Positions 34,797 to 43,864 of a DNA stretch of 64,000 nucleotides are shown here, in pieces. Position numbers and translations under genes: made by a program. Source of the DNA: Korobacter sp963758505. Lineage in GTDB: Bacteria > Acidobacteriota > Terriglobia > Terriglobales > Acidobacteriaceae. The first letter of the stretch is position 1. Each line of letters starts with the position of its first letter. The notes below the pieces were generated by a model. That model was not told where the DNA came from, searched no databases, and saw only the letters and a list, made by a program, of their open reading frames with translations. Location of the stretch: positions 186,001 through 250,000 of the forward strand of contig CAVWVJ010000003.1 in assembly GCA_963758505.1 (NCBI GenBank), in the 5' to 3' direction.

Positions 34797-36308
34797 ATGA
34801 AACGCGCCATCGCGAGGCTTGGCTTCGCGCTGCTCCTGCTCTCTGCTCTTCTCCCTGCACAAGACCTGACCTCTTTTGAAAAGCGCGTCACCGTGAAGAC
34901 GCTTCCTAACGGGCTCACCTTCGTCATCTGCCAGCGGCATGAGGCGCCCGTGTTCTCGTTCTACACGGTGGTAGACGCGGGCTCTTCGCAGGATCCGCGC
35001 GGCCGAACGGGCCTCGCACATATGTTCGAGCACATGGCCTTCAAGGGAACTCCGACCATTGGAACCAAGGACTGGCCCGCGGAAAAAGTTGCCCTGGCGA
35101 AGGTGGAAACAGCCTATGCCGCCTACCTCGCCGAACGCGACAAGCGCGTAGGCCGCGACGACAAAAAGGTTGCCGAGTTGCAGAAGACCTGGAAGGACAC
35201 CATCGCCGAGGCCAACAAGTTCGTCATCCCCAACCAGTTCGGCCAGATCGTAGAGAGCGCCGGCGGCGAAGGTCTGAATGCGCAGACCTCGTGGGATAGC
35301 ACCGATTACATGTACTCGATGCCGGTCAACAAATTCGAGCTGTGGGCCTATCTCGAATCGGAACGTTTCCTCCATCCGGTGATGCGCGAGTTCTACAAGG
35401 AGCGCGACGTGGTGATCGAGGAGCGCCGTATGCGTACCGACAGCTCGCCCATCGGGCGACTGCTCGAACAGTTCACCTCCGTCTCGTTCACCGCCAGCCC
35501 GTATCACCGGCCGACGGTCGGTTATTACTCCGATTTACAGACCTTCTCCGCGACCGATGCGGAACACTTCTTCCACACCTACTACATCCCGAGCAACATG
35601 GTGATCGGGATCGTCGGCGATATCGACCCGGCCAAGGCGATCCCGGTAATCGAGAAGTATTTCGACCGCATTCCTTCCGGTCCGAAACCCCTGGATGAAA
35701 CGTCTACCGAGCCGCCGCAGAATTCCGAACGAGTCGTGAAGCTCGAAGACCCCTCGCAACCTTATTATTTAGAGGGCTACCATCGGCCCGACTATCTCAA
35801 CGCCGACGACGCCGTGTACGACGTCATTACCGACCTGCTCTCCGACGGCCGGACCTCGCGGCTCTACCGTTCTCTAGTTCGCGACAAGAAGATCGCACTC
35901 GTCGCTGCGGGATTCAGCGGCTTTCCTGGGATCAAGTATGCGCACCTTTTCGTGTTTTATGCGCTGCCGACCAGCGGCCACACGAACAAGGAGGTCGCCG
36001 ATGGGATTCACGCGGAGATCGAAAAGCTCAAAACGACGGATGTAACCGACGACGAGCTGCAGATGATCAAGACGCGCGAGAAGGCTGGGTTGCTGCGCCG
36101 CCTTGGCAATAACGAAGGGCTGGCAAACGAACTAGCGGTTTACCAGACACGTTATGGAGACTGGCGCGAGCTCTTCAAGTCGGTCGACCGAATTGATCGC
36201 GTAAGCAAGGCTGACATCCGCCGCATTGCCAACCAGATTTTCACCGAGAACAATCGGTCGGTGGCGTCGCTTCAGACCGCCTCCGCACAGGCAGGGGGTG
36301 CCCAGTGA
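34797..36308 (+). CDS. Exported M16 zinc peptidase, active subunit
   Basis: A 503-residue periplasmic protein with a signal peptide (LGFALLLLSALLPAQ). The M16 inverted zinc motif HxxEH is present as HMFEH (H75, E78, H79), so this copy should be catalytic. A second M16 domain begins near residue 245. It is of the insulinase/pitrilysin family, as in bacterial PqqL or mitochondrial processing peptidase relatives. ATG 34797 has GGAGG 4 bases upstream; the open frame extends back to 34389 without family residues. The next gene starts within its stop codon. Confidence 0.9.
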   Translation: MKRAIARLGFALLLLSALLPAQDLTSFEKRVTVKTLPNGLTFVICQRHEAPVFSFYTVVDAGSSQDPRGRTGLAHMFEHMAFKGTPTIGTKDWPAEKVALAKVETAYAAYLAERDKRVGRDDKKVAELQKTWKDTIAEANKFVIPNQFGQIVESAGGEGLNAQTSWDSTDYMYSMPVNKFELWAYLESERFLHPVMREFYKERDVVIEERRMRTDSSPIGRLLEQFTSVSFTASPYHRPTVGYYSDLQTFSATDAEHFFHTYYIPSNMVIGIVGDIDPAKAIPVIEKYFDRIPSGPKPLDETSTEPPQNSERVVKLEDPSQPYYLEGYHRPDYLNADDAVYDVITDLLSDGRTSRLYRSLVRDKKIALVAAGFSGFPGIKYAHLFVFYALPTSGHTNKEVADGIHAEIEKLKTTDVTDDELQMIKTREKAGLLRRLGNNEGLANELAVYQTRYGDWRELFKSVDRIDRVSKADIRRIANQIFTENNRSVASLQTASAQAGGAQ

Positions 36309-38512
36309 TACAGAAACCAACTCTGATTGCCCTGCTGGCGGCTCTCCTATTTGCAGTTCCCACCTTCGCGCAGACCACGAAGGAGGGAAAAGCCACGACG
36401 CCCGCGCAGGAGCCTCAGTGGGAACGTATTCCGACGCCACCGCTGCCAGCGTTTAAGCCGACGGAGCCTACCCGCATCGAGCTCTCCAACGGGATGGTGA
36501 TCTTCCTGCAGGAAGACCATGAGTTGCCGCTGATCGACGCTACCATGCGCATCCGCGGGGGCACACGCGAAGAACCCGCCGCGAAAGTCGGCATGCTCGA
36601 TATTTACGGCGACGTCTGGCGCACCGGGGGCACGAAGAACAAAACCGGCGACGAACTCGATGACGTGCTGGAAGCCCGCGCCGCCAAGATCGAGACCGAC
36701 GACAATGCCGACTCCACCACGATTGCACTGAGCTGCCTCAAGCAGGATTTTGAAACCGTATTCCAGACCTATCTCGACGTTTTGCGGAATCCCGCTTTTC
36801 GCGAAGACAAGATCGATCTCGCGAAAGAGGAGATGAAGTCGACGATTGCCCGGCGGAACGACCAGATTGGCTCCATCGCCGGCCGCGAAGCCACCAAGCT
36901 CGCCTACGGAAAAGACAATCCGTACGCGCGTACTCCCGAATACGCCACGGTTGACGCGGTGAAGCGCGAAGACATGGTTGCCTGGCACGAGCAGCATGTT
37001 CACCCGAACAACATCATCTTCGGCATCGTCGGCGATTTCGACTCGAAACAAATGGAGAGCAAACTCCGTGCAGCCTTCGAGAGCTGGCCCAAGGGCCCCG
37101 AACTGCCTCCGTTCCATACCGAGTTCAAGACTGCCGCGCCGGGCATTTACTTTGTCGATAAATCTGATGTGAACCAGAGCGAGATCCGCATGGTTTCGCT
37201 CGGCATCCTGCGCAATAATCCCGACTACTACGCGATCGAAGTGATGAACGAAATCTTCGGCGGTGGCTTCTCGTCCCGGCTTTTCTCGCGGATTCGCACC
37301 GCCCAGGGCCTGGCCTACGCGGTCTATGGGAGTATCGGGTCGGCGTTCGACCATCCGGGAATCTTCCGCATCGGGATGGGAACGAAGAGCGTCACCACGG
37401 TGGAGGCGATCCAGTCGCTCAACGCGCAGATCGACGACCTCGTCAAAACGCCCCCCAGTCCAGACGAACTTCGTCGCGCGAAGGGTGCGATCCTGAATTC
37501 CTTCATCTTCAATTTCGACACGCCGGAAAAAGTCTTGCGCGAGAAGATGGCGTACGAGTTCTATCACTATCCTCTAGACTTCCTCGAACGCTATCGCGCT
37601 AACATCGAGAAGGTCACCTCCGCCGATGTGGCTCGCGTAGCACACAAGTACGTTCACAAGGACGAAATGCCGACCCTGGTTGTGGGCAACGAGGCGGGGA
37701 TGGGCGCGCAGAAGCTATCGCTGCTTGGTCCGGTGACCAAGATCGATATCAGCATCCCCGGGGACGCAGGTTCGGAACCGCAAGGCAGCGCGGAAACGGT
37801 GCCTGCCGCGAGCAACCCTGAGGGCAAGGCGCTCGCCGCGAAGTTCGTGCGGGCGATCGGCGGGAAAGAGAAAGTTGCATCCATCCAAACGATCGAGATG
37901 AAGTCCAGCAACGTTCGCGCCACGCCCCAGGGCGACATGACGATCGAGACTGACAACTTCATTCGATATCCCGATCGCATTTCCTCGCAGCTTACAACCC
38001 CGCGCGGCCCGATGAAGATGACAGTGACTCCGGAAGCGGCTTTCATGGCCATGGGCGGCCAGACCGGTGAAATTCCTTCCGCGATAAAAGAAGATGCGCT
38101 GCGCAGCCTGAAACGTGACGTGATCGCTGTCGCCCAGCACGCCGATGATCCCAAGTACACGTTTACGGCGGCGGGCACGCAGACGATCAACAACGTGGAT
38201 GCCAACGTGCTAAAGCTCAACGCTGATGGCGCACTGGCGACTTGGTATCTCGATCCGAAAACCGATCTGCCGCTCCGTAGCGAGTTCTCCGCGGTCGGGC
38301 AGGCTGGCCCCGTCACCCGGACCGTGGACTTTGCCGACTGGAAGCCGGTCGATGGTGTGAACCTTTACAGTTCGCGGACGGTCAGCGATAACGGCAAGGT
38401 AACGTCGAAGGAATCGATCAAAGAGTGGATCTTCAATCCGAAGATCGATCCCTCGATTTGGAAGATGCCGGCCTCAGCCTCCGAACCCACCGCGGGCGAG
38501 CAGCCAAAATAG
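36305..38512 (+). CDS. M16 peptidase homologue lacking the zinc motif, with extra C-terminal domain
   Basis: A 735-residue exported protein (signal peptide LIALLAALLFAVPTFAQ) with two M16 domains (about residues 50-490). The place of HxxEH reads VGMLDIYGD, so it cannot bind zinc and is likely the non-catalytic partner of the preceding protein. Residues about 500-735 add a beta-rich domain (KFVRAIGGKEKVASIQTIEMK... LYSSRTVSDNGKVTSKESIKEW) resembling LolA/outer-membrane lipoprotein-sorting folds. GTG 36305 overlaps the previous TGA (GTGA), a clear sign of translational coupling. Confidence 0.87.
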   Translation: MIQKPTLIALLAALLFAVPTFAQTTKEGKATTPAQEPQWERIPTPPLPAFKPTEPTRIELSNGMVIFLQEDHELPLIDATMRIRGGTREEPAAKVGMLDIYGDVWRTGGTKNKTGDELDDVLEARAAKIETDDNADSTTIALSCLKQDFETVFQTYLDVLRNPAFREDKIDLAKEEMKSTIARRNDQIGSIAGREATKLAYGKDNPYARTPEYATVDAVKREDMVAWHEQHVHPNNIIFGIVGDFDSKQMESKLRAAFESWPKGPELPPFHTEFKTAAPGIYFVDKSDVNQSEIRMVSLGILRNNPDYYAIEVMNEIFGGGFSSRLFSRIRTAQGLAYAVYGSIGSAFDHPGIFRIGMGTKSVTTVEAIQSLNAQIDDLVKTPPSPDELRRAKGAILNSFIFNFDTPEKVLREKMAYEFYHYPLDFLERYRANIEKVTSADVARVAHKYVHKDEMPTLVVGNEAGMGAQKLSLLGPVTKIDISIPGDAGSEPQGSAETVPAASNPEGKALAAKFVRAIGGKEKVASIQTIEMKSSNVRATPQGDMTIETDNFIRYPDRISSQLTTPRGPMKMTVTPEAAFMAMGGQTGEIPSAIKEDALRSLKRDVIAVAQHADDPKYTFTAAGTQTINNVDANVLKLNADGALATWYLDPKTDLPLRSEFSAVGQAGPVTRTVDFADWKPVDGVNLYSSRTVSDNGKVTSKESIKEWIFNPKIDPSIWKMPASASEPTAGEQPK

Positions 38513-38583
38513 GGATTGTGCAGGCAGTCGGCCGGTCTCGCTCATGAGACCGAGGACTGCTTGCGCGCATCTAATCGGGTATC

Positions 38584-39234
38584 TTGTCCACGATTCGCAT
38601 TGATTCTTTTCGCCCAAAGGCGAGCGGCCGCTATCCAATCGTTCTCGCACTGCACGGCTCCGGCGGCTTTGCCCACATGCAATACAGAGACTTTGCGCAG
38701 ATGCTCGCCGACCGTGGCTTCGCCGTCTTCGTTCCGCATTACTTCGACGCCACCGGCACGACTTGGGCCTACCCGCAGGAGATCCGCGAACACCACCGTC
38801 GGTGGCTCGCGGAGATTACCGAGGCAATCGATTACGCCGAGAAGCAGGATTTCGCCGATTCGCAATCCATCGGCATTGTCGGCTTCTCACTCGGCGCCTA
38901 CCTCGGACTCGCGCTGGCGGCGACTCAGCCCAGGGTTCGCGCAGTGGTCGACTATTTCGGAGGAATGCCGGATGAAGTCATCGTCGAGATGAAACATTGC
39001 CCCGCTGTGCTCATTTTGCATGGCGATCGCGACCAGACGGTACCCGTCACCGAGGCATTCAAGCTTGAGTCACTGCTGAAAGCCCGCCACGTTCCGCACG
39101 AGATGAAGATCTACAAGGGCGCTACCCATGGCTTCCGCGGCCTCGATATGCTCGACGCGGCGCAGCGCACCTATTTCTTTTTGAAACGGCATCTGAAGGA
39201 TTCCGCGAACTTCCCGGTACGCACAGCCGTATAA
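38584..39234 (+). CDS. Dienelactone-hydrolase-like alpha/beta hydrolase
   Basis: A 216-residue hydrolase of the dienelactone hydrolase group. The nucleophile is serine in GIVGFSLGAYLG (true dienelactone hydrolases use Cys), the acid is in LHGDRDQTVPV, and the His in KGATHGFRG. The oxyanion region is VLALHGSGG. The physiological substrate is unknown. The start is a TTG at 38584 without a good ribosome site, so the exact N-terminus is uncertain. Confidence 0.83.
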   Translation: MSTIRIDSFRPKASGRYPIVLALHGSGGFAHMQYRDFAQMLADRGFAVFVPHYFDATGTTWAYPQEIREHHRRWLAEITEAIDYAEKQDFADSQSIGIVGFSLGAYLGLALAATQPRVRAVVDYFGGMPDEVIVEMKHCPAVLILHGDRDQTVPVTEAFKLESLLKARHVPHEMKIYKGATHGFRGLDMLDAAQRTYFFLKRHLKDSANFPVRTAV

Positions 39235-39252
39235 CAGAGCGGAGAGGCGCGT

Positions 39253-39447
39253 ATGCTCACCTTCCTGCTCTGGTGCGTTTTATTGGTGGTCTGCTGGCCC
39301 CTGGCTTTGTTTGCCCTGGTGCTTTATCCGATCGTGTGGCTTCTGCTGCTGCCCTTCCGCATCGTGGGAATCGCGGTGGACGGCGTGCTGGAGTTCATCT
39401 GGGCGCTGTTCACGCTGCCTGCTCGCCTTGCGCGCCGACTTGCTTAG
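39253..39447 (+). CDS. Small hydrophobic membrane protein
   Basis: A 64-residue, almost entirely hydrophobic protein (TFLLWCVLLVVCWPLALFALVLYPIV...) ending in a short basic tail (RLARRLA). GGAGAGG precedes the ATG by 5 bases. It lies 18 bases after the hydrolase gene and is probably cotranscribed. No family is recognised. Confidence 0.6.
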   Translation: MLTFLLWCVLLVVCWPLALFALVLYPIVWLLLLPFRIVGIAVDGVLEFIWALFTLPARLARRLA

Positions 39448-39456
39448 GTGGCGATC

Positions 39457-40002
39457 TTATCTGCCGGCCGCTTGCTGGAGAGGAATCTCGCCGAAGTGGT
39501 AGTCCTCGATCGCACAGGCGATCAGGAATAATCCCTTGGGGGCCGTGGCATCTCGCGTAACCCGCGCGACCACGCCCGTGCATGTCACTGCGGATGCGGT
39601 GTCCCCGGCAAGTTCCGGCGGCATCTCTAACTGAACCTCGATTTTGCTGCCGACTTCGATTTCCGCGCTGGCGCGGAAGAGCAGGCCAGAACGGCTCAGG
39701 TTCTCCGAATCCCCTGGCAGCCACTCTCCCTTGTCCGCAAGCCGAAACAGTACAGGCACCACGTGACGCAGCCGCCGCTCACGCACCACCCAGGTGGGCT
39801 TGGTCGGGCGATGCGACTTGCGTGTCTCGACGGGAAGATCGTCTTCCACGCGGGAGGTGCGCCGCATGCTCTTCCAGTCGTATTTGTACTTCGATCCGCA
39901 GTTCACGCAAAGCTGGTAATAGCCGCCACTCTCGTCGCGACGGGGCCAGGTGAACTGGTGAGAGCAACGGAATAATATCCGGGACAGAAGGTGGCGCTTC
40001 AT
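39457..40002 (-). CDS. PilZ-domain protein with N-terminal zinc-ribbon-like segment
   Basis: A 181-residue protein. Residues about 70-170 form a PilZ domain: an arginine-rich entry (RERRLRHVVPVLFR) and the NLSRSGLLFRA strand, corresponding to the RxxxR and (D/N)xSxxG c-di-GMP contacts. The N-terminus has C13-S-H and C32-V-N-C, a possible metal-binding ribbon. The protein may respond to cyclic di-GMP. It converges with the small membrane protein gene, 9 bases away. Confidence 0.8.
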   Translation of the reverse strand: MKRHLLSRILFRCSHQFTWPRRDESGGYYQLCVNCGSKYKYDWKSMRRTSRVEDDLPVETRKSHRPTKPTWVVRERRLRHVVPVLFRLADKGEWLPGDSENLSRSGLLFRASAEIEVGSKIEVQLEMPPELAGDTASAVTCTGVVARVTRDATAPKGLFLIACAIEDYHFGEIPLQQAAGR

Positions 40003-40204
40003 ACCCAGTATGATTCAGCTTCTCTGGTTGGAGTTACAGTTACCGAGGTACTACTCTGGATTGATTTCCGGTCGTGGAGGGAAACGCTATTAACTAGAAC
40101 TCCATTGTCCGAAATCCGACTGGTCGGGAAGTGCCGGTCGCAGAACCGATTGCCATTAGAACAAGGCGCGGGCGGAGCTGTTGCGCCCCGCCGCGCGTTC
40201 TTGG

Positions 40205-41002
40205 TTATTTATAAGTGAGCGACATCTCGTCCACGTACACGTGATACGGGGTTGGGTTGCCGTTCAGGTCCAGTTGAAATGCGTTCGTCAGGTAGTGGCC
40301 CGAGCTCCACGACTTGGCTGCATGACGAATGTTGAGCGTATGGCGCGTACCGTCGACCGTGAGCGCATCGAACACCGCCTGTTTGCTCGCGGCATGGAAT
40401 TCCGCGACGATGTGATGCCACTTTCCGGTGCTGAGTCCGCCGAAGCCAACGCCCGAGTTCTGCCATTCGTGCTTCGCGAAGTCGTAAGTCCTCCATGTGT
40501 GCGAGGAGTAGTTCGCCTGCCACGCGAAATTGTAGAGATAGCCGCCGACTTTCTGCTGGCTCTCGAATTCGATGGCCTGCGGAGCATTGGCGTAGCCGCT
40601 CGGAACGTAAACATAAAACTCATATTTCAGGTAACTCAATGGCGTGGTCGGCGCATTGTAGCGCTTGATGTACCAGTAGGCGTTCTTGAAGGGATGCGAT
40701 CCGCCGACTTGAAACTTCGTCGAACTGCCATCCATGTTCGGACTGTTGATACCGCGCTCCATGCTGAAGCTGGCCTCAGCGCCACTGCCTCCTGTATTGC
40801 CGCAATTCCCGCAGGTTTCCCAGTCGGTGGACTCTTCGATTCGACTCAAAACCTTCGAACCCGACGGGACTGCGGGCACTTGTGCAACCAGTGCGTACGC
40901 GGTGAGAAAGAAAAAAACGAAAACGACAAGAGGTCTACGCGGGGGGAGTGAGATTGAAAACACGGGCCCTCTACAAATGGGGGAATATGCAGCCGGTTTC
41001 AT
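40205..41002 (-). CDS. Exported protein with lectin-like (jelly-roll) features
   Basis: A 265-residue protein with a late signal segment (PLVVFVFFFLTAYALVAQ) and a beta-rich body. Stretches such as YLKYEFYVYVPSG, AIEFESQQ, and GKWHHIVAEFH (a pattern of concanavalin A-like folds) and the final VYVDEMSLTY suggest a carbohydrate-binding jelly roll. A cysteine pair (CGNCG) lies near residue 65. The enzymatic role is unknown; start choice is uncertain. Confidence 0.62.
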   Translation of the reverse strand: MKPAAYSPICRGPVFSISLPPRRPLVVFVFFFLTAYALVAQVPAVPSGSKVLSRIEESTDWETCGNCGNTGGSGAEASFSMERGINSPNMDGSSTKFQVGGSHPFKNAYWYIKRYNAPTTPLSYLKYEFYVYVPSGYANAPQAIEFESQQKVGGYLYNFAWQANYSSHTWRTYDFAKHEWQNSGVGFGGLSTGKWHHIVAEFHAASKQAVFDALTVDGTRHTLNIRHAAKSWSSGHYLTNAFQLDLNGNPTPYHVYVDEMSLTYK

Positions 41003-41174
41003 AAAAATGAAATCGTGCAGCGCCTCAAGAATACACAGTATTCATGCGGGCGAAAGAGGCTTGTGTGCTTAGTACCGCGAGCATAGTCCTCGCGAGTTAA
41101 GAAGACTTTCGATGCAACCTTTTGCAGGGTAGAACGCCAGAGTAGAAGTATCGACGCGCGGAGTTAGGAGATTG

Positions 41175-41867
41175 TCAGTATTCCATCGTCTTCAACGTGG
41201 GGCTCACGATCAGCGTCGGCTCCGTCGCCTTCTGCACATCTTCTACCGTCAACCCCGGCGCGATTTCTTCCAGCACGATGCCTTGCTCCTGCAGCACGCG
41301 CATATATGCCATCTCGGTTACGATCACATCCACCACGCGCAGCCCGGTGATAGGCAGCGTACAGCGCCGCAGAATTTTCGGTTTGCCATCCTTGTTGGTG
41401 TGTTCCATGGCGATCACCACGCGGCGCGCGCTGGCGACGAGATCCATCGCACCGCCCATGCCTTTTACCATCTTGCCGGGAATCATCCAGTTCGCAAGAT
41501 TGCCTTCCTCGTCGACCTCCATCGCTCCCAGCACGCTGAGGTCAATGTGTCCTCCGCGGATCATTGCGAAGGAATCCGCGCTCGAGAAATAGGCTGTGCC
41601 CGGAAGTTCCGACACCGTCTCTTTGCCGGCGTTGATCAGGTCGGGATCCTCTTCACCTTCGTAGGGATACGGTCCGACTCCGAGCATGCCATTTTCGGAT
41701 TGCAGCACGACCTCCATACCGGGAGGCACGTGGTTCGCGACCAGCGTCGGCATACCGATACCGAGGTTCACGTAATAGCCATCGCGCAATTCGCGGGCCA
41801 CACGCCGAATGATACGCTCGCGCTTCTCGTGATCTTTCTGCTTATTGATGTTCGGTGCTGTCGCCAT
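41175..41867 (-). CDS. scoB: 3-oxoacid CoA-transferase subunit B
   Basis: A 230-residue CoA-transferase beta subunit. The catalytic glutamate is E58 in VVLQSENGMLGVGP, and the family segments GYYVNLGIGMPTLVANHVP and GGHIDLSVLGAMEVDEEGNLANW are clear. With subunit A it moves CoA between succinyl-CoA (or acetyl-CoA) and a 3-oxoacid such as acetoacetate. The ATG at 41867 lies 2 bases after the subunit A stop (TAGTCATG); the longer open frame lacks family residues. Coupled translation is likely. Confidence 0.93.
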   Translation of the reverse strand: MATAPNINKQKDHEKRERIIRRVARELRDGYYVNLGIGMPTLVANHVPPGMEVVLQSENGMLGVGPYPYEGEEDPDLINAGKETVSELPGTAYFSSADSFAMIRGGHIDLSVLGAMEVDEEGNLANWMIPGKMVKGMGGAMDLVASARRVVIAMEHTNKDGKPKILRRCTLPITGLRVVDVIVTEMAYMRVLQEQGIVLEEIAPGLTVEDVQKATEPTLIVSPTLKTMEY

Positions 41868-41869
41868 GA

Positions 41870-42580
41870 CTAGGAAGTCCTTTTCCGTAAAGTTCGCCGC
41901 TCGATGCGCTTCTCTTCGCCGACAGCCTGGAAGATGCGCTTCACGTAAATACCCGGTGTGTGGACCATGTCGGGATCGAGTTCGCCGGGTTCCACGAGTT
42001 CCTCGACCTCGGCGATCGTGATCTTCGCCGCCGTCGCCATCATCGGGTTGAAATTGCGCGCCGTCTTGCGATAGACGAGATTGCCCCACTTGTCGCCCTT
42101 CCACGCCTTGATGAGCGCGAAGTCTGCCGTGAGCGCGCGCTCCAGCACGTACATGCGGCCTTGAATGCTGCGCGTCTCCTTGCCCTCGGCGACGATCGTG
42201 CCGTAGCCGGTGGGAGTATAAAACGCCGCTATTCCCGCACCCCCGGCACGAATCCGCTCCGCAAACGTTCCCTGCGGAATCAGTTCGAGATCGATGCGTC
42301 CGGAGAGCACCATCTCTTCGAGCAGCTTGTTCTCGCCAACATAGCTTCCCTTGTGGCTGGTGATCTGGTTGTTATAGAGCAGGATACCGAGACCGAATTC
42401 GTCCACGCCGACGTTGTTGCTGATCGTCTGGAGGTTCTTGACGCCTTTTTTCGCCAGCGCCGCGATCAGGTTTTCAGGAATGCCGCACAATCCAAAGCCG
42501 CCAACCATGAGGGTCGCGCCATCGGGAACGTCGCGGACCGCCTCCTCCGCGTTCACTACCACTTTATTCATGCGAAACAT
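41870..42580 (-). CDS. scoA: 3-oxoacid CoA-transferase subunit A
   Basis: A 236-residue CoA-transferase alpha subunit. Recognisable parts are DGATLMVGGFGLCGIPENLI (the glycine-rich CoA-binding loop), ISNNVGVDEFGLGILL, and the C-terminal FNPMMATAAKITIAEVEELVEPGELDPDMVHTPGIYV. It is the first gene of the scoAB pair on the minus strand. The upstream gap to the tyrA end (about 150 bases) contains a CACAGAGGACACGGAGG-type interspersed sequence. Confidence 0.93.
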   Translation of the reverse strand: MFRMNKVVVNAEEAVRDVPDGATLMVGGFGLCGIPENLIAALAKKGVKNLQTISNNVGVDEFGLGILLYNNQITSHKGSYVGENKLLEEMVLSGRIDLELIPQGTFAERIRAGGAGIAAFYTPTGYGTIVAEGKETRSIQGRMYVLERALTADFALIKAWKGDKWGNLVYRKTARNFNPMMATAAKITIAEVEELVEPGELDPDMVHTPGIYVKRIFQAVGEEKRIERRTLRKRTS

Positions 42581-42734
42581 TTAACCACAACTTCCATCCA
42601 CCACAGAGGACACGGAGGTTGAGGAGGGTTGCTTGAGATTCCTGGGTGGTTCAGCAGGCTTAGCGGAGCGTTTGCTTCTGAAGATGAAAGCGCAGTGCGC
42701 AAGGACCCTCAGCGCCTGCTGAATCCTCTGATGG

Positions 42735-43595
42735 TTATTTCTTTTTTCTTTTCCGAAACAGGTTTGCTGCTTCGAATTCCTCGCGCAGCGCCGGGCCGCG
42801 AAGGTTTTCGCGAAGATGAGAGAGGTGTTGTTCATAGCGGAGCAGCGCATCCCCGATGTTCTTTGAGTTGGTCGCGACGATATCGCGCCAAAGGGAGTAC
42901 GAGCTCGCGGCCAGCCGCGTCATGTCCTGTAGTCCGCGGCCGCTGATTTTGCGGATGGCTTCCTCGTCGCCAAACTCCGCCTCGATGGCCGATGCCAGCG
43001 CCGTCGAAATGAGCTGCGGCAGATGGCTCGTCCACGCGCAGAGCCGATCATGGCGCGCCGCATCGAGGAACACCGGCACCGCGCCAATCTGCTCGACCAA
43101 GCGAATCCACTCGGCCGACTTCGTTCCAGGCTCCGGCTGCCCGTTGATCAGGGTGAAGATCCATGGCGCTCCCTGGAAGAGATCGGGATTCGCATTCTCC
43201 AGCCCGCCGTATTCCGCTCCCGCCATCGGATGGCCGGGTAGAAATCTTGAATTCGCCGCGCTGCCGAAGACCTGCTGTGCCCGTTCCACGATCTCGCGCT
43301 TCGTGCTGCCGCAATCGGTAAGGAGCGTGGTCGCGGGGACGAGCGGTCCGAGCCGCTCGATTAAATCGATAATCGCTCCAACGGGAGTGGCGAGCACCAC
43401 CACGCCGCTGCCCTGCGCCGCGGCGACGGGGTCCGTGTTGCCGCCCGAAACGATGCCGCGGTCCACCGCAGCCGCAAGCACCTCGGGCCGGTCGCAACCC
43501 GCAATCTCTCCTGCGAATCCGGCACGGCGCAGCGCCAGCGCCAGCGAGCCCCCGATCAGCCCGAGGCCCGCGATCGTGATGCGCTCGATGGTCAT
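42735..43595 (-). CDS. tyrA: Prephenate dehydrogenase
   Basis: A 286-residue NAD-dependent dehydrogenase that converts prephenate to 4-hydroxyphenylpyruvate for tyrosine synthesis. The N-terminal Rossmann motif is GLGLIGGSLALALRRAG, and the active-site histidine region is FLPGHPMAGAEYGG. There is no fused chorismate mutase or ACT domain; the mutase is the separate gene immediately upstream (2-base gap). It is the last gene of the trp-aro operon. Confidence 0.9.
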   Translation of the reverse strand: MTIERITIAGLGLIGGSLALALRRAGFAGEIAGCDRPEVLAAAVDRGIVSGGNTDPVAAAQGSGVVVLATPVGAIIDLIERLGPLVPATTLLTDCGSTKREIVERAQQVFGSAANSRFLPGHPMAGAEYGGLENANPDLFQGAPWIFTLINGQPEPGTKSAEWIRLVEQIGAVPVFLDAARHDRLCAWTSHLPQLISTALASAIEAEFGDEEAIRKISGRGLQDMTRLAASSYSLWRDIVATNSKNIGDALLRYEQHLSHLRENLRGPALREEFEAANLFRKRKKK

Positions 43596-43597
43596 GG

Positions 43598-43858
43598 TTA
43601 TCGGCGGGTTTGCAGTTCGCGCATGATGGCGATGATCTGGCCGTAGATCTGTGTCAGGTCGTCGTCGGTCAACGGACCATGGTTGGCTTTATGCAGGTTG
43701 GCGAAGATGGTGCGCTCGCGATCCGGCTCATAAACCGCAGCGTGGGTGGTTTCCTTGATCTTTCCGATCTCGTTGGCAGCATGAGCGCGTTCGTTCAGCA
43801 AGCGCAACACCTGCTGGTCGATGGCATCGATCTTCTTTCGCCAATCTGCAATATCCAT
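43598..43858 (-). CDS. Chorismate mutase, AroQ class
   Basis: An 86-residue all-helical protein of the AroQ class, which rearranges chorismate to prephenate. The start DWRKKIDAIDQQVLRLLNERAHAANEIGKIKE carries the arginine and lysine residues that bind the substrate, and YEPDRERTI the next conserved arginine. It lies between trpA (6-base gap) and tyrA (2-base gap), which fits a flow from chorismate to tyrosine. Confidence 0.9.
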   Translation of the reverse strand: MDIADWRKKIDAIDQQVLRLLNERAHAANEIGKIKETTHAAVYEPDRERTIFANLHKANHGPLTDDDLTQIYGQIIAIMRELQTRR

Positions 43859-43864
43859 CCCTGC

